Positions 8,696 to 24,714 are shown, counted from the stretch's first letter. The stretch is 64,000 bases of DNA from an uncultured Collinsella sp. (GCA_959018755.1 CAUEMA010000002.1:62001-126000), one strand, 5' to 3'. Numbers and translations are program-made. The notes: generated by a model from the sequence alone, not told the origin.

Positions 8696-9073
8696 ATGGC
8701 TAAGCTTACCACCGATGAGATCATCGATGCTCTTAAGGAAATGACCCTTCTCGAGGCTTCCGAGCTCGTCAAGGCTATCGAGGACACCTTCGGCGTTTCC
8801 GCCGCTGCTCCTGCCGCTGTTGTCGCCGCTCCCGCTGCCGGCGCTGCTGAGGCCGAGGAGAAGACCGAGTTTGACGTCGTGCTCGAGGGCTTCGGCGACA
8901 ACAAGATCCAGGTCATCAAGGCCGTCCGTGAGCTCACCAACCTTGGCCTGAAGGAGGCCAAGGAGGTCGTCGAGGGCGCTCCCAAGGCTGTTCTCGAGGG
9001 TGCCAAGAAGGAGGACGCCGAGGCTGCCAAGGAGAAGCTCGAGGCTGCTGGCGCTGCTGTCACCCTCAAGTAA
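8696..9073 (+). CDS. rplL: Large ribosomal subunit protein L7/L12
   Basis: Acidic stalk protein that recruits translation GTPases. 125 residues: N-terminal dimerisation helix (LTTDEIIDALKEMTLLEASE), Ala-rich hinge (about residues 36-55) and the conserved C-terminal domain with GLKEAKEVVEGAPK. ATG 8696, after a GAAAGGA site, is the family start; the in-frame codon at 8663 is not. Likely one transcript with rplJ, ending at the terminator that begins at 9101. Confidence 0.97.
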   Translation: MAKLTTDEIIDALKEMTLLEASELVKAIEDTFGVSAAAPAAVVAAPAAGAAEAEEKTEFDVVLEGFGDNKIQVIKAVRELTNLGLKEAKEVVEGAPKAVLEGAKKEDAEAAKEKLEAAGAAVTLK

Positions 9074-9100
9074 TCAGGCTTTCTCGCCAGATTTCTTTGC

Positions 9101-9134
9101 AGACGGGGTTCGCATTGCGAGCCCCGTCTTTTTT
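9101..9134 (+). terminator. Terminator of rplJL
   Basis: AGACGGGG (9101-9108) pairs with CCCCGTCT (9122-9129), with CGC/GCG near the loop, followed by TTTTTTG. A clear intrinsic terminator that separates rplJL from galU and rpoBC. Confidence 0.9.
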
Positions 9135-9377
9135 GTTATGACCCCTCTATTTTGCTGGCTCGGCATGCAAATTGCCGCCGTTTGCGGTGCTTTGGGGTCG
9201 CTACCGTTGGTCGATAAAATTGCACCATTCGAGCAATTATTTGCGTTGACCTGCTGAAGAATGGCGCTTGCCTGCATTAACGTTAATTAGCAGCGGTAAG
9301 ATACTTCAGTATCGCAATTTGGTCTGCGGCCGCCGTGCCGCACGCACAGGGCGCATCCTGCGCCTGCGAAAGGATCC
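9135..9377 (+). other. Intergenic region before galU
   Basis: About 240 bp without a supported gene. Several AT-rich patches (for example TTGACC near 9245 and TAAGATAC near 9297) could belong to a galU promoter, but no spacing-consistent pair stands out. A GAAAGGA ribosome site lies at 9368-9374. Confidence 0.5.
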
Positions 9378-9386
9378 TTGAATAAT

Positions 9387-10295
9387 ATGAAGGCAATCAT
9401 CCCCGCCGCCGGTCTTGGCACGCGTTTTCTGCCTGGTACCAAGTGCACGCCCAAAGAGATGCTGCCGGTTCTCGATAAGCCGGTCATCCAGTATGTCGTC
9501 GAGGAGGCGCTCGACCCCGAGGAGGTCGACGACGCCATCATCGTTACCTCGCCCGGCAAGCCCGAGCTGCTGAACTACTTCCAGCCCGACCGTCCGCTCG
9601 AGAACTTGCTGCGCAAGCGCGGTAAGGACGCCTACGCCGACGCTGTTGCCCATGCGGGCGGTATGCCGGTCGATTTCCGTTATCAGTACGAGCCCAAGGG
9701 CCTCGGTCACGCCATTCGCTCTGCTGCCGACGCTGTGGCAGGGGAGAACTTCCTGGTTCTTCTGGGCGACTATGTTGTGCCCAATCGCGACATCTGTGAC
9801 AAGATGCTCGCTGTCTCCAAGGAGCACGGTGGCGCTTCGGTTATCGCCGTTGCCGCGTGCGCTCCCGAGGAAGTCAGCCGCTATGGCGTCATCGCCGGCG
9901 ATCGCGTGGGCTCTCTCGAGGGCTTTGAGAATGCCGCTGACGACGAGCCCGGTGCCGTTTGGCGCATTGGCGGTCTGGTCGAGAAGCCCGCTCCCGAGGC
10001 GGCTCCGTCCAACCTGTACATCGTCGGTCGCTACCTGCTGAGCCCGCTGGTCATGGACCTGCTGGCCGATCAGCAGGCCGGTAAGGGCGGCGAGATCCAG
10101 CTGACCGACGCCATGGCCCGCTCGCTCGACCGCGAGGCCATGTACGCCGTCGTCATCGACCCGTTGTCGGGCTACGATACCGGTACCCCGTCTGGCTGGA
10201 TGGCCACCAACGCCCTCATGGCTGCAAACGATCCTCGCTTTGCTGGTGCCTTCTGGGACGCCATCGACGAGCGCGGCGGTTTGATGCGCAAATAA
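9387..10295 (+). CDS. galU: UTP-glucose-1-phosphate uridylyltransferase
   Basis: Makes UDP-glucose for envelope polysaccharides and glycolipids. 302 residues from ATG 9387 with the nucleotidyltransferase signature IPAAGLGTRFLPGTK, the catalytic-region KPVIQYVVEEA, GLGHAI and a D-TGTPSGW-like end. A TTG at 9378 would add three residues; GAAAGGA is rather close to that TTG (3 nt) and rather far from the ATG (12 nt), so the start is uncertain. Its position between rplJL and rpoBC is unusual and is closed off by terminators on both sides. Confidence 0.93.
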   Translation: MKAIIPAAGLGTRFLPGTKCTPKEMLPVLDKPVIQYVVEEALDPEEVDDAIIVTSPGKPELLNYFQPDRPLENLLRKRGKDAYADAVAHAGGMPVDFRYQYEPKGLGHAIRSAADAVAGENFLVLLGDYVVPNRDICDKMLAVSKEHGGASVIAVAACAPEEVSRYGVIAGDRVGSLEGFENAADDEPGAVWRIGGLVEKPAPEAAPSNLYIVGRYLLSPLVMDLLADQQAGKGGEIQLTDAMARSLDREAMYAVVIDPLSGYDTGTPSGWMATNALMAANDPRFAGAFWDAIDERGGLMRK

Positions 10296-10316
10296 GCCTT
10301 CGGGCATCGACATGTA

Positions 10317-10349
10317 CGGGTGCGGACTTCGGTCTGCACCCGTTTTTTT
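10317..10349 (+). terminator. Terminator of galU
   Basis: CGGGTGCGGAC and GTCTGCACCCG pair around a TTCG tetraloop (10328-10331), with one G-T pair, followed by TTTTTTT. A textbook intrinsic terminator. Confidence 0.93.
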
Positions 10350-10370
10350 ATGCGAGCCGCAGCTTGGCTC

Positions 10371-10546
10371 CGGAAAGTGCGACCCACAATTCGGACGAAT
10401 TTTGGGATGTGCTTTCCGGTTGGGGCCCCTAGCGGAAAGTGCGACCCGGATTATCGGCTCAGAACGGGACACGCTTTCCCAAACAGGGCTCAATCGGAAA
10501 CTGCGACCCAGTTTGAGGCCTCAAAACGGGACGCAGTTTCCGCACG
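10371..10546. repeat. 62-bp hairpin repeat array A (three units)
   Basis: Three head-to-tail units at 10371-10432, 10433-10494 and 10495-10546 (last one truncated after the dyad). Each starts CGGAAA-TGCGACCC and carries the near-inverse GGGA-GC-TTTCCG about 18 nt later. Exact 62-bp phase. Same family as 59502-60098 and 61412-61615. The rest of the 10296-10804 spacer holds the galU terminator, a small CTGTTCA/TGAACAG inverted repeat (10595-10619) and the rpoB promoter region. Confidence 0.85.
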
Positions 10547-10703
10547 ATTAACCCTCGCCGCCATTCCGCCATTCAGCGGCGCGCATCAGCAGCTCTGTTC
10601 ACAGAAAATATATGAACAGATGTTCGATGCACACCTATCTACCTGCATCTTTTCCGTCGAAAAACTTTGCTACTCCAAAAACTCAATCGCGTCAAGGCTT
10701 TTC

Positions 10704-10731
10704 TTGCCCAACGGTCGGTACCTGATAAACT
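10704..10731 (+). promoter_or_regulatory. Candidate rpoB promoter
   Basis: TTGCCC (10704-10709) and TAAACT (10726-10731) with 16-bp spacing and an upstream TG two bases before the -10. This would give rpoBC its own promoter, independent of the L10 leader. Confidence 0.45.
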
Positions 10732-10804
10732 ATTAGGTTGCGATAACTGGCGAAGCTATGCCTCGCCAACCCACCGAGCATTTCCGTGAAGGAGGAAAAA
10801 CCTG

Positions 10805-14296
<3,492 letters not shown>

Positions 14297-14302
14297 TTGA
14301 CT

Positions 14303-18781
<4,479 letters not shown>

Positions 18782-18807
18782 TTTCCTAGTACGTTAACCG
18801 CCCTTCC

Positions 18808-18845
18808 AAAGACCCGTTTCCCAACAGGGAAGCGGGTCTTTTTTT
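18808..18845 (+). terminator. Terminator of rpoBC
   Basis: AAGACCCG-TTTCCC pairs with GGGAAG-CGGGTCTT around an AACA loop, followed by TTTTT. Strong intrinsic terminator 28 nt after the rpoC stop. Confidence 0.93.
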
Positions 18846-18875
18846 GGTGAGAAACGTTGCCCCAACGAGCACGCC

Positions 18876-19014
18876 GGATTCCCGGGCCGGGCGGCACAGG
18901 GGTTAAGTTTGTCGCGAGTTCCGCACGAGCCGGAGGCCACTTAATGTGGCCTCCGTGCGAGCCAGGACTGTAGAGCAGCAAACTTAAAACCTGGGCCGCC
19001 CGGTCCGGGAATCC
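18876..19014 (+). ncRNA. Structured element, copy 1 (candidate RNA or DNA hairpin element)
   Basis: An outer stem of 20 pairs with one wobble (18876-18895 with 18995-19014), a CAGG/CCTG helix and TTAAGTTTG/CAAACTTAA (18903-18911 with 18979-18987) enclose a 67-nt core at 18912-18978. The core begins TCGCGAGTTCCGCACGA, has a 9-bp hairpin with a TTAAT loop (18932-18954) and ends AGGACTGTAGAGCAG. A second copy at 36143-36307 has the same core length and conserved single strands but different stem sequences. Strand and function are unknown. No terminator is attached. Confidence 0.55.
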
Positions 19015-19075
19015 GCCCAAGCGCACAGGAGGGGGATTCCTTTTGTGTAGGCTTTGCGGAAATGTGGCTATTTAA

Positions 19076-19128
19076 GGATACGCCCGGCGGCGTGGTCTGT
19101 TGACGGCACAGCTAACGGCACGTATCCT
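19076..19128 (+). promoter_or_regulatory. rpsL promoter and upstream GGAYACGCCCG box
   Basis: TTGACG (19100-19105) and TATCCT (19123-19128) are 17 bp apart and form a good promoter about 95 nt before rpsL. The box GGATACGCCCG (19076-19086) just upstream recurs before rplC (36359) and rplB (38224). Confidence 0.7.
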
Positions 19129-19221
19129 ATCGAACTGCGTGTTTCGTAGGGGGATGCTGACCCCTCGATTCAAGCCGTTGCACTTTACAGAAAGCTGGAA
19201 TCATTCGAGAAGGAGTACGCT

Positions 19222-19599
19222 TTGCCTACTATTAACCAGCTGGTTCGCCAGGGCCGTCGTTCCGTGCCCAAGAAGTCCAAGAACGCTGCTCTGCAGCACA
19301 ACTCCCAGAAGCGCGGCGTGTGCACCCGTGTCTTCACCACGAGCCCCAAGAAGCCGAACTCGGCTCTTCGTAAGGTTGCCCGTGTTCGCCTCGTCAACGG
19401 CATCGAAGTTACCGCTTACATCCCGGGTGAGGGCCACAACCTGCAGGAGCACTCCATCGTGCTCGTCCGCGGCGGTCGTGTCCGTGACCTCCCTGGTGTC
19501 CGTTATCACGTCATCCGTGGCGCCTACGACGCTGCTCCGGTCCAGAACCGTATGCAGGCCCGTTCCAAGTACGGTGCTAAGCGCCCCAAGGCCAAATAA
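19222..19599 (+). CDS. rpsL: Small ribosomal subunit protein S12
   Basis: Decoding-centre protein, 125 residues. The TTG start at 19222 follows GAAGGAG by 7 nt. The SPKKPNSALRK block with the first streptomycin-sensitive lysine is wild type. The second loop reads GGRVRDLPG, placing arginine at position 88, where E. coli and M. tuberculosis have lysine (K87 of the mature protein, K88 with Met). In those species Lys to Arg here gives streptomycin resistance. First gene of the str-type operon. Confidence 0.97.
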   Translation: MPTINQLVRQGRRSVPKKSKNAALQHNSQKRGVCTRVFTTSPKKPNSALRKVARVRLVNGIEVTAYIPGEGHNLQEHSIVLVRGGRVRDLPGVRYHVIRGAYDAAPVQNRMQARSKYGAKRPKAK

Positions 19600-19672
19600 G
19601 CCAGATAACGTTTTGATACTTTCGCCGTGTGCCGCCTAAGCGCCGCACGGTAGACACTTAAGGAGATTTCAC

Positions 19673-20146
19673 ATGCCGCGTCGTGCAGCAGCTAATCGTC
19701 GTGAGGTTCAGCCTGACGCCGTTTACAACAACCGCCTGGTGACTCAGCTCATCAACAAGGTCCTTCTTGACGGCAAGAAGGCCACCGCTGAGCGCATCGT
19801 TTACACCGCTTTCGAGATCGTTGCCGAGAAGTCCGAGGGTGGCGACGCTCTCGCTACCTTCAAGAAGGCTATGGACAACGTCAAGCCCACGCTCGAGGTT
19901 AAGCCCAAGCGTGTCGGTGGCGCTACCTATCAGGTCCCGATGGAGGTCAACTCCCGTCGTTCCACCGCTCTGGGTATCCGCTGGATCGTCAACTTCTCCC
20001 GCGCTCGCAAGGAGAAGACCATGGCCGAGCGTCTCGCCAACGAGATCCTCGACGCTTCCAACGGCCTGGGCGCTTCCGTCAAGAAGCGTGAGGACGTCTT
20101 CAAGATGGCCGAGGCCAACCGCGCGTTCTCTCACTATCGTTGGTAA
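19673..20146 (+). CDS. rpsG: Small ribosomal subunit protein S7
   Basis: Head-assembly protein of the 30S subunit and regulator of str operons in other bacteria. 157 residues, standard length, beginning MPRRAAANRREVQPDAVYNN, with the conserved RRSTALGIRW block. AAGGAG precedes ATG 19673. Sits between rpsL and fusA as usual. Confidence 0.97.
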   Translation: MPRRAAANRREVQPDAVYNNRLVTQLINKVLLDGKKATAERIVYTAFEIVAEKSEGGDALATFKKAMDNVKPTLEVKPKRVGGATYQVPMEVNSRRSTALGIRWIVNFSRARKEKTMAERLANEILDASNGLGASVKKREDVFKMAEANRAFSHYRW

Positions 20147-20165
20147 GTTAAGGTAAGGAACTAAC

Positions 20166-22265
20166 ATGGCTAAGCCTAAGTACAAGCTTTCCGATACCCG
20201 TAACATCGGCATCATGGCCCACATCGATGCCGGTAAGACCACCACGACCGAGCGTATTCTTTACTACACCGGTAAGACCCACAAGATCGGTGAGGTCCAT
20301 GAGGGCGCTGCCACCATGGACTGGATGGTTCAGGAGCAGGAGCGCGGCGTAACCATTACCTCCGCTGCTACCACGTGCTTCTGGAACAAGGACGGTAAGG
20401 ACTACCGCATCCAGATCATCGATACCCCGGGCCACGTTGACTTCACCGCCGAGGTCGAGCGCTGCCTGCGCGTCCTCGATGGCGCTGTCGCCGTCTTCGA
20501 CGCCGTTGCCGGCGTTCAGCCCCAGTCTGAGACCGTTTGGCGTCAGGCTTCTACCTTCAACGTCCCCCGCATCGCCTTCATCAACAAGTATGACCGCGTG
20601 GGCGCTGACTTCTTCAACGCTATCGAGACCATGAAGGATCGTCTCGACGCTAACGCCGTGGCCGCTCAGGTCCCGATGGGCGCCGAGGACAACTTCTGGG
20701 GCGTCATCGACCTGGTCACCATGACTGCATGGGACTTCAAGGCCGACGAGAAGGGCATGACCTACCCCGAGCCGATGGACGAGATCCCGGCTGAGTTTGC
20801 CGACATCGCTGCCACCAAGCGCGAGGAGCTCCTCGACGCTGCTGCCAGCTTTGATGACGAGCTCATGGAGAAGATCCTCATGGAGGAGGACTTCACCGTC
20901 GAGGAGCTCAAGGCTGCTCTGCGTAAGGGTGTTCTGGCCAACGAGCTCAACCTCGTCTTCGTGGGCTCCGCCTACAAGAACAAGGGCGTTCAGGAGCTGC
21001 TCGACGCTGTCGTCGACTACCTGCCCAGCCCGCTCGACGTCGAGGCCGTCACCGGTACCGATCCGGACACCGGCGAGGAGATCCAGCGTCATCCTTCCTT
21101 CGACGAGCCCTTCTCCGGCCTGGTCTTCAAGATCATGACCGACCCGTTCGTCGGTAAGCTCACCTACGTCCGCGTTTACTCCGGTCGCGCCGAGTCCGGC
21201 TCCTACGTGGTCAACGCTTCCAACGGTCAGCGTGAGCGCCTCGGCCGCATCCTCGAGATGAACGCCGCCGAGCGTATCGACCGTGACGACGCCGCTGCCG
21301 GCGACATCGTCGCTTGCGTCGGCTTCAAGAACTCCACCACCGGTGACACCCTGTGCGCCGAGGGCAAGGAGATCGTCCTCGAGAAGATCGAGTTCGCTAA
21401 GCCCGTTATCGACGTTGCCATCGAGCCCAAGACCAAGGCCGAGCAGGACAAGATGTCCCTGGCTCTGACCAAGCTCGCCGAGGAGGACCCGACCTTCCAG
21501 GTGTCCACCAACCACGAGACCGGCCAGACCATCATCGCCGGCATGGGCGAGCTGCACCTCGAGATCATCGTCGACCGTCTGCTCCGCGAGTTCAAGGTTG
21601 ACGCTAACGTTGGTAAGCCCCAGGTTGCCTACCGCGAGACCGCTGGTCACGACGTCGAGAAGGCTGAGGGCAAGTTCGTCCGTCAGTCCGGCGGTCGCGG
21701 TCAGTACGGCCACGCCGTCATCAAGCTCGAGAAGATGGAGGAGGGCTTCGGCTACGAGTTCGTCAACGCTATCGTCGGCGGCGTCGTGCCCAAGGAGTAC
21801 ATCCCGTCCATCGACAAGGGCATCCAGGAGGCCCTGAACACCGGTGTTATCGCCGGCTTCCCGGTCCTCGACGTTAAGGTCACCCTGTTCGACGGTTCTT
21901 ACCACGAGGTCGACTCCTCCGAGGCCGCCTTCAAGATCGCCGGTTCCATGGCTATCAAGGACGCCCTCAAGAAGTCCGATCCGCAGCTGCTCGAGCCGAT
22001 CATGGCTGTCGAGGTCGAGACCCCCGAGCAGTACATGGGCGACGTTATGGGCAACCTCTCCGGTCGCCGCGGCAAGATCGAGGGCATGGAGGATCGCAAG
22101 AACAGCAAGCTCATCCGTGCCAAGGTGCCGCTGGGCGAGATGTTCGGTTACGCTACCGACCTTCGCTCCCAGACCCAGGGCCGTGCATCCTACACGATGC
22201 AGTTCGACTCTTATGAGCCCGCGCCCAAGTCCATCGTGGACGAGGTCATGAGCAAGAACGCCTAA
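20166..22265 (+). CDS. fusA: Elongation factor G
   Basis: Translocation GTPase, 699 residues. G1 AHIDAGKTT, G3 DTPGHVDF and G4 NKYD are visible, followed by domains II-V with the GRGQYGHAVI block of domain IV. NKYD replaces the usual NKMD. It starts 19 nt after rpsG. The tuf gene that normally follows is absent and rpsJ comes next. Confidence 0.98.
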   Translation: MAKPKYKLSDTRNIGIMAHIDAGKTTTTERILYYTGKTHKIGEVHEGAATMDWMVQEQERGVTITSAATTCFWNKDGKDYRIQIIDTPGHVDFTAEVERCLRVLDGAVAVFDAVAGVQPQSETVWRQASTFNVPRIAFINKYDRVGADFFNAIETMKDRLDANAVAAQVPMGAEDNFWGVIDLVTMTAWDFKADEKGMTYPEPMDEIPAEFADIAATKREELLDAAASFDDELMEKILMEEDFTVEELKAALRKGVLANELNLVFVGSAYKNKGVQELLDAVVDYLPSPLDVEAVTGTDPDTGEEIQRHPSFDEPFSGLVFKIMTDPFVGKLTYVRVYSGRAESGSYVVNASNGQRERLGRILEMNAAERIDRDDAAAGDIVACVGFKNSTTGDTLCAEGKEIVLEKIEFAKPVIDVAIEPKTKAEQDKMSLALTKLAEEDPTFQVSTNHETGQTIIAGMGELHLEIIVDRLLREFKVDANVGKPQVAYRETAGHDVEKAEGKFVRQSGGRGQYGHAVIKLEKMEEGFGYEFVNAIVGGVVPKEYIPSIDKGIQEALNTGVIAGFPVLDVKVTLFDGSYHEVDSSEAAFKIAGSMAIKDALKKSDPQLLEPIMAVEVETPEQYMGDVMGNLSGRRGKIEGMEDRKNSKLIRAKVPLGEMFGYATDLRSQTQGRASYTMQFDSYEPAPKSIVDEVMSKNA

Positions 22266-22325
22266 GTTCGAGCTCCCTGTTACGTAATCCGCGAGAACAT
22301 CTCTCGCACTCTTTGGAGGTTTAAG

Positions 22326-22634
22326 TTGGCTACCCAGAAGATCCGCATTCGCCTCAAGGGCTATGATCACGAGGTCGTCGATCAGTCCGCGAAGCTCATC
22401 GTTGAGACCGCTCAGAAGACCGGCGCTCGCGTTTCCGGTCCTGTCCCCCTGCCCACCGAGCGCAACCTGTACACGGTTATCCGCTCGCCGCACGTGAACA
22501 AGGACTCCCGTGAGCAGTTCGAGATGCGCACCCACAAGCGCCTCATCGACATCCTCGACCCCACCTCGGGCACCGTTGATTCGCTCATGCGTCTCGACCT
22601 TCCCGCTGGCGTCGACATCGACATCAAGCTCTAA
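22326..22634 (+). CDS. rpsJ: Small ribosomal subunit protein S10
   Basis: 30S head protein and NusB partner in antitermination, 102 residues with KIRIRLKGYDHEVVDQSA and the GPVPLPTERN loop. The TTG start at 22326 follows TTGGAGG. In most bacteria rpsJ is the first gene of the S10 operon; here it ends the str operon and is followed by a terminator, about 14 kb upstream of rplC. Confidence 0.97.
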   Translation: MATQKIRIRLKGYDHEVVDQSAKLIVETAQKTGARVSGPVPLPTERNLYTVIRSPHVNKDSREQFEMRTHKRLIDILDPTSGTVDSLMRLDLPAGVDIDIKL

Positions 22635-22655
22635 GCGATATCGCTCATAGCTTAC

Positions 22656-22696
22656 AGAGCCCCGCTACCATTACGGTAGCGGGGCTCTTTTGTTTT
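22656..22696 (+). terminator. Terminator of rpsL-rpsG-fusA-rpsJ
   Basis: AGAGCCCCGCTACC and GGTAGCGGGGCTCT form a perfect 14-bp stem with an ATTAC loop, followed by TTTTGTTTTG. It can also act on the opposite strand for birA. Confidence 0.95.
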
Positions 22697-22749
22697 GAAT
22701 GATGGTTTGGACTGCCGGGTATTGCTGCCGAGTAGGTGGCTGCGGCGCC

Positions 22750-23526
22750 CTATTCGCTCAAGGGGCGCAGCGATGCCTCCTCAAAATGGAAGGATCGCAC
22801 GCCGCTTTCCGCTTCGATACACGCGCGACCAAAGGCATCGACGGTTTTAAAGATGCCGCGTGCCAGCTCGTCACCGGCAGGGGAACGGGCGATAACGTGC
22901 TCCCCAATCCAATTGAGGTGAGCGACATATTCGCCGTGGACGGGCGCGAGTGGTCCGGCGTTATCTTCCATGGCGTTGAGACGCTCTGCCCACGCGTTCA
23001 CAGCGTTTACGACGGTGTGATAGACCTCCTTGAGTAACACATCGACGGCGGGAATGTTCTCGTTGAGATCCGAGAGACCGATTGCCGGCAGGCCGCCATC
23101 GGGAACCTCCGAGGGCACATAGTTCACATTGACGCCAATGCCGCAGACGGCGAAAGGTTTGCCGTCGTTATCGCGTGCGGCCTCGACCAGAATGCCGCCG
23201 AGCTTGCGCCCTCGCGCGACCAGATCGTTGGGCCATTTGAGGTCAATCTCGTTTGCAAGGCCCTGCATTTCGAGCGCCTCGAGCACCGCTAGGCCGCTGA
23301 CGGCGGCAAGACCAGAGTACTTTGCAGGATTAACGCATGGGCGCAGAACAATCGAAAGCAATAGGTTGCCGGCGGTTGAATCCCACTTGTGGCCGCGCCG
23401 GCCGCGTCCTGCTGTCTGAGCCCGGGCGGCAAGTCCTGTGCCGTGCGGCGCTCCCTGTTTTCCTGCTTCGAGCAGGTCATCGTTGGTCGATCCGGTTACG
23501 TCGACCACCGTTAAACGAGAATCCAT
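22750..23526 (-). CDS. birA: Biotin-[acetyl-CoA carboxylase] ligase (no DNA-binding domain)
   Basis: Attaches biotin to the AccB lysine. 258 residues with the biotinyl-AMP loop GRGRRG and the KWPNDL motif. There is no N-terminal helix-turn-helix, so this is a group I ligase and not a biotin repressor. Divergent from fabH and close to accB, its only obvious substrate in the window. AGGAGGTAG precedes the start. Confidence 0.92.
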   Translation of the reverse strand: MDSRLTVVDVTGSTNDDLLEAGKQGAPHGTGLAARAQTAGRGRRGHKWDSTAGNLLLSIVLRPCVNPAKYSGLAAVSGLAVLEALEMQGLANEIDLKWPNDLVARGRKLGGILVEAARDNDGKPFAVCGIGVNVNYVPSEVPDGGLPAIGLSDLNENIPAVDVLLKEVYHTVVNAVNAWAERLNAMEDNAGPLAPVHGEYVAHLNWIGEHVIARSPAGDELARGIFKTVDAFGRACIEAESGVRSFHFEEASLRPLSE

Positions 23527-23623
23527 AACAGCTGCTACCTCCTAAGGTAATAAGGCAATCGCGTAATGGTGTCGAGAGATAGACACAATGTGAAGCCTTT
23601 GTCGCATTTGAACAATTTAATGT

Positions 23624-23687
23624 TAACACGTCAACAACGACTGAAATGCGTTATCCTCTCTTGGTCGATGTAAACACGTCAACAACT
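23624..23687. promoter_or_regulatory. Two copies of an AACACGTCAACAAC element between birA and fabH
   Basis: TTAACACGTCAACAAC (23624-23639) and TAAACACGTCAACAAC (23672-23687) are direct repeats 48 bp apart. Each contains an imperfect dyad GTTnACnnGTnAAC. The second copy ends 16 nt before the fabH start. A TATCCT -10-like box lies between them (23653-23658), and TTGACG on the minus strand is spaced 17 bp from TCAAAT, a possible birA promoter. Likely operators for a fatty-acid regulator not encoded in this window. Confidence 0.55.
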
Positions 23688-23702
23688 CAAAGGAGGTTAG
23701 TG

Positions 23703-24662
23703 ATGGGTTTCACGATTCTTGGAACAGGCTCGGCGCTTCCTAAGCGCAGTGTTTCCAATGACGAGCTGTCTGAGTTCCTCGATACCTCGGATGAGTGGAT
23801 TTTTACCCGCACAGGTATCAAGAGCCGCCACGTCTGCTCCACCGAGTCACTTGACGACCTTGCCGTAGCGGCGAGCGAGCGGGCACTCCAGGTGTCCGGA
23901 ATCGACGCGAGCCAGCTGGATCTGATCGTCTGCTCGACGACAACGGGTGACCATCTCGTTCCCGCCGAGGCATGTGCCGTTGCCGAGCGTCTGGGCGCGA
24001 CGTGCCCTGCCTTCGATGTCTCGGCGGCCTGCGCCGGCTTCGTATTTGCGCTCGATGTCGCCGAGGGCTATATCGCCCGAGGACGAGCCAAGCATGTGCT
24101 TGTCGTTGCTGCCGAGCAGATGTCGCGCGCGCTTGACTGGACAGATCGCGCCACGTGCGTGCTCTTTGGTGACGGCGCGGGTGCTGCAGTGATAGAAGCT
24201 GGGGGAGACAGCCCCCTTGCCGTCGAGCTTTCGACGGCGCCCGACGTCGAGACGTTGCGCGTTCCCGGTCTGATCGGCACCTCGCCGTTTAAGGACTCCG
24301 CAGATAGTGAGAGCGTGCTGTCCATGAAAGGCCGCCGCGTGTTCAAGTTCGGCGTCAGCGCCATCTGCGACACGGTCCATAAGCTTGCGATCGATGCGGG
24401 CATTTCGGTCGAAGACATCGATCATTTTGTATTCCATCAGGCTAACGAACGAATCCTGAGTCAGGCGGTCAAGCGCCTCGGCGTGCCAGACGAGCGCATG
24501 GTTCGAACGCTGCGCGAGACCGGCAACATTTCGAGCGCCTGCATTCCCTTTGCGCTTGACCGGCTGGCACGTACCGACGCACTGACTGCGGGCGACACCA
24601 TCGCCCTCGTTGGATTTGGCGCCGGTTTGGATATAGGTGGCTATTTACTTCGCTGGAAGTAG
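23703..24662 (+). CDS. fabH: 3-oxoacyl-[acyl-carrier-protein] synthase III
   Basis: Starts fatty-acid synthesis by condensing acyl-CoA with malonyl-ACP. 319 residues with the catalytic triad C110 (SAACAGF), H245 (FHQAN) and N275 (GNISSA). An AAAGGAGG site lies 6 nt upstream of ATG 23703; an in-frame start at 23646 falls in the regulatory region. First gene of the FAS II operon. Confidence 0.96.
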   Translation: MGFTILGTGSALPKRSVSNDELSEFLDTSDEWIFTRTGIKSRHVCSTESLDDLAVAASERALQVSGIDASQLDLIVCSTTTGDHLVPAEACAVAERLGATCPAFDVSAACAGFVFALDVAEGYIARGRAKHVLVVAAEQMSRALDWTDRATCVLFGDGAGAAVIEAGGDSPLAVELSTAPDVETLRVPGLIGTSPFKDSADSESVLSMKGRRVFKFGVSAICDTVHKLAIDAGISVEDIDHFVFHQANERILSQAVKRLGVPDERMVRTLRETGNISSACIPFALDRLARTDALTAGDTIALVGFGAGLDIGGYLLRWK

Positions 24663-24714
24663 TCGCACATAGGAAATAAAAACGCCCCTAGGGCACAAAC
24701 AAAGGAGAACTACC

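Noticed and set aside
10312..10736. Two frames of 79 and 138 residues between galU and rpoB
   Set aside because: They cover the terminator and hairpin array and have no coding character.
22256..22325. A hidden or degraded tuf between fusA and rpsJ
   Set aside because: Only 60 bp separate the genes and no tuf-like sequence is there.
20148..22535. Antisense frame opposite fusA, and a similar one at 27029-29905 opposite fabG-accB
   Set aside because: Shadow of strong coding bias; no signals of their own.
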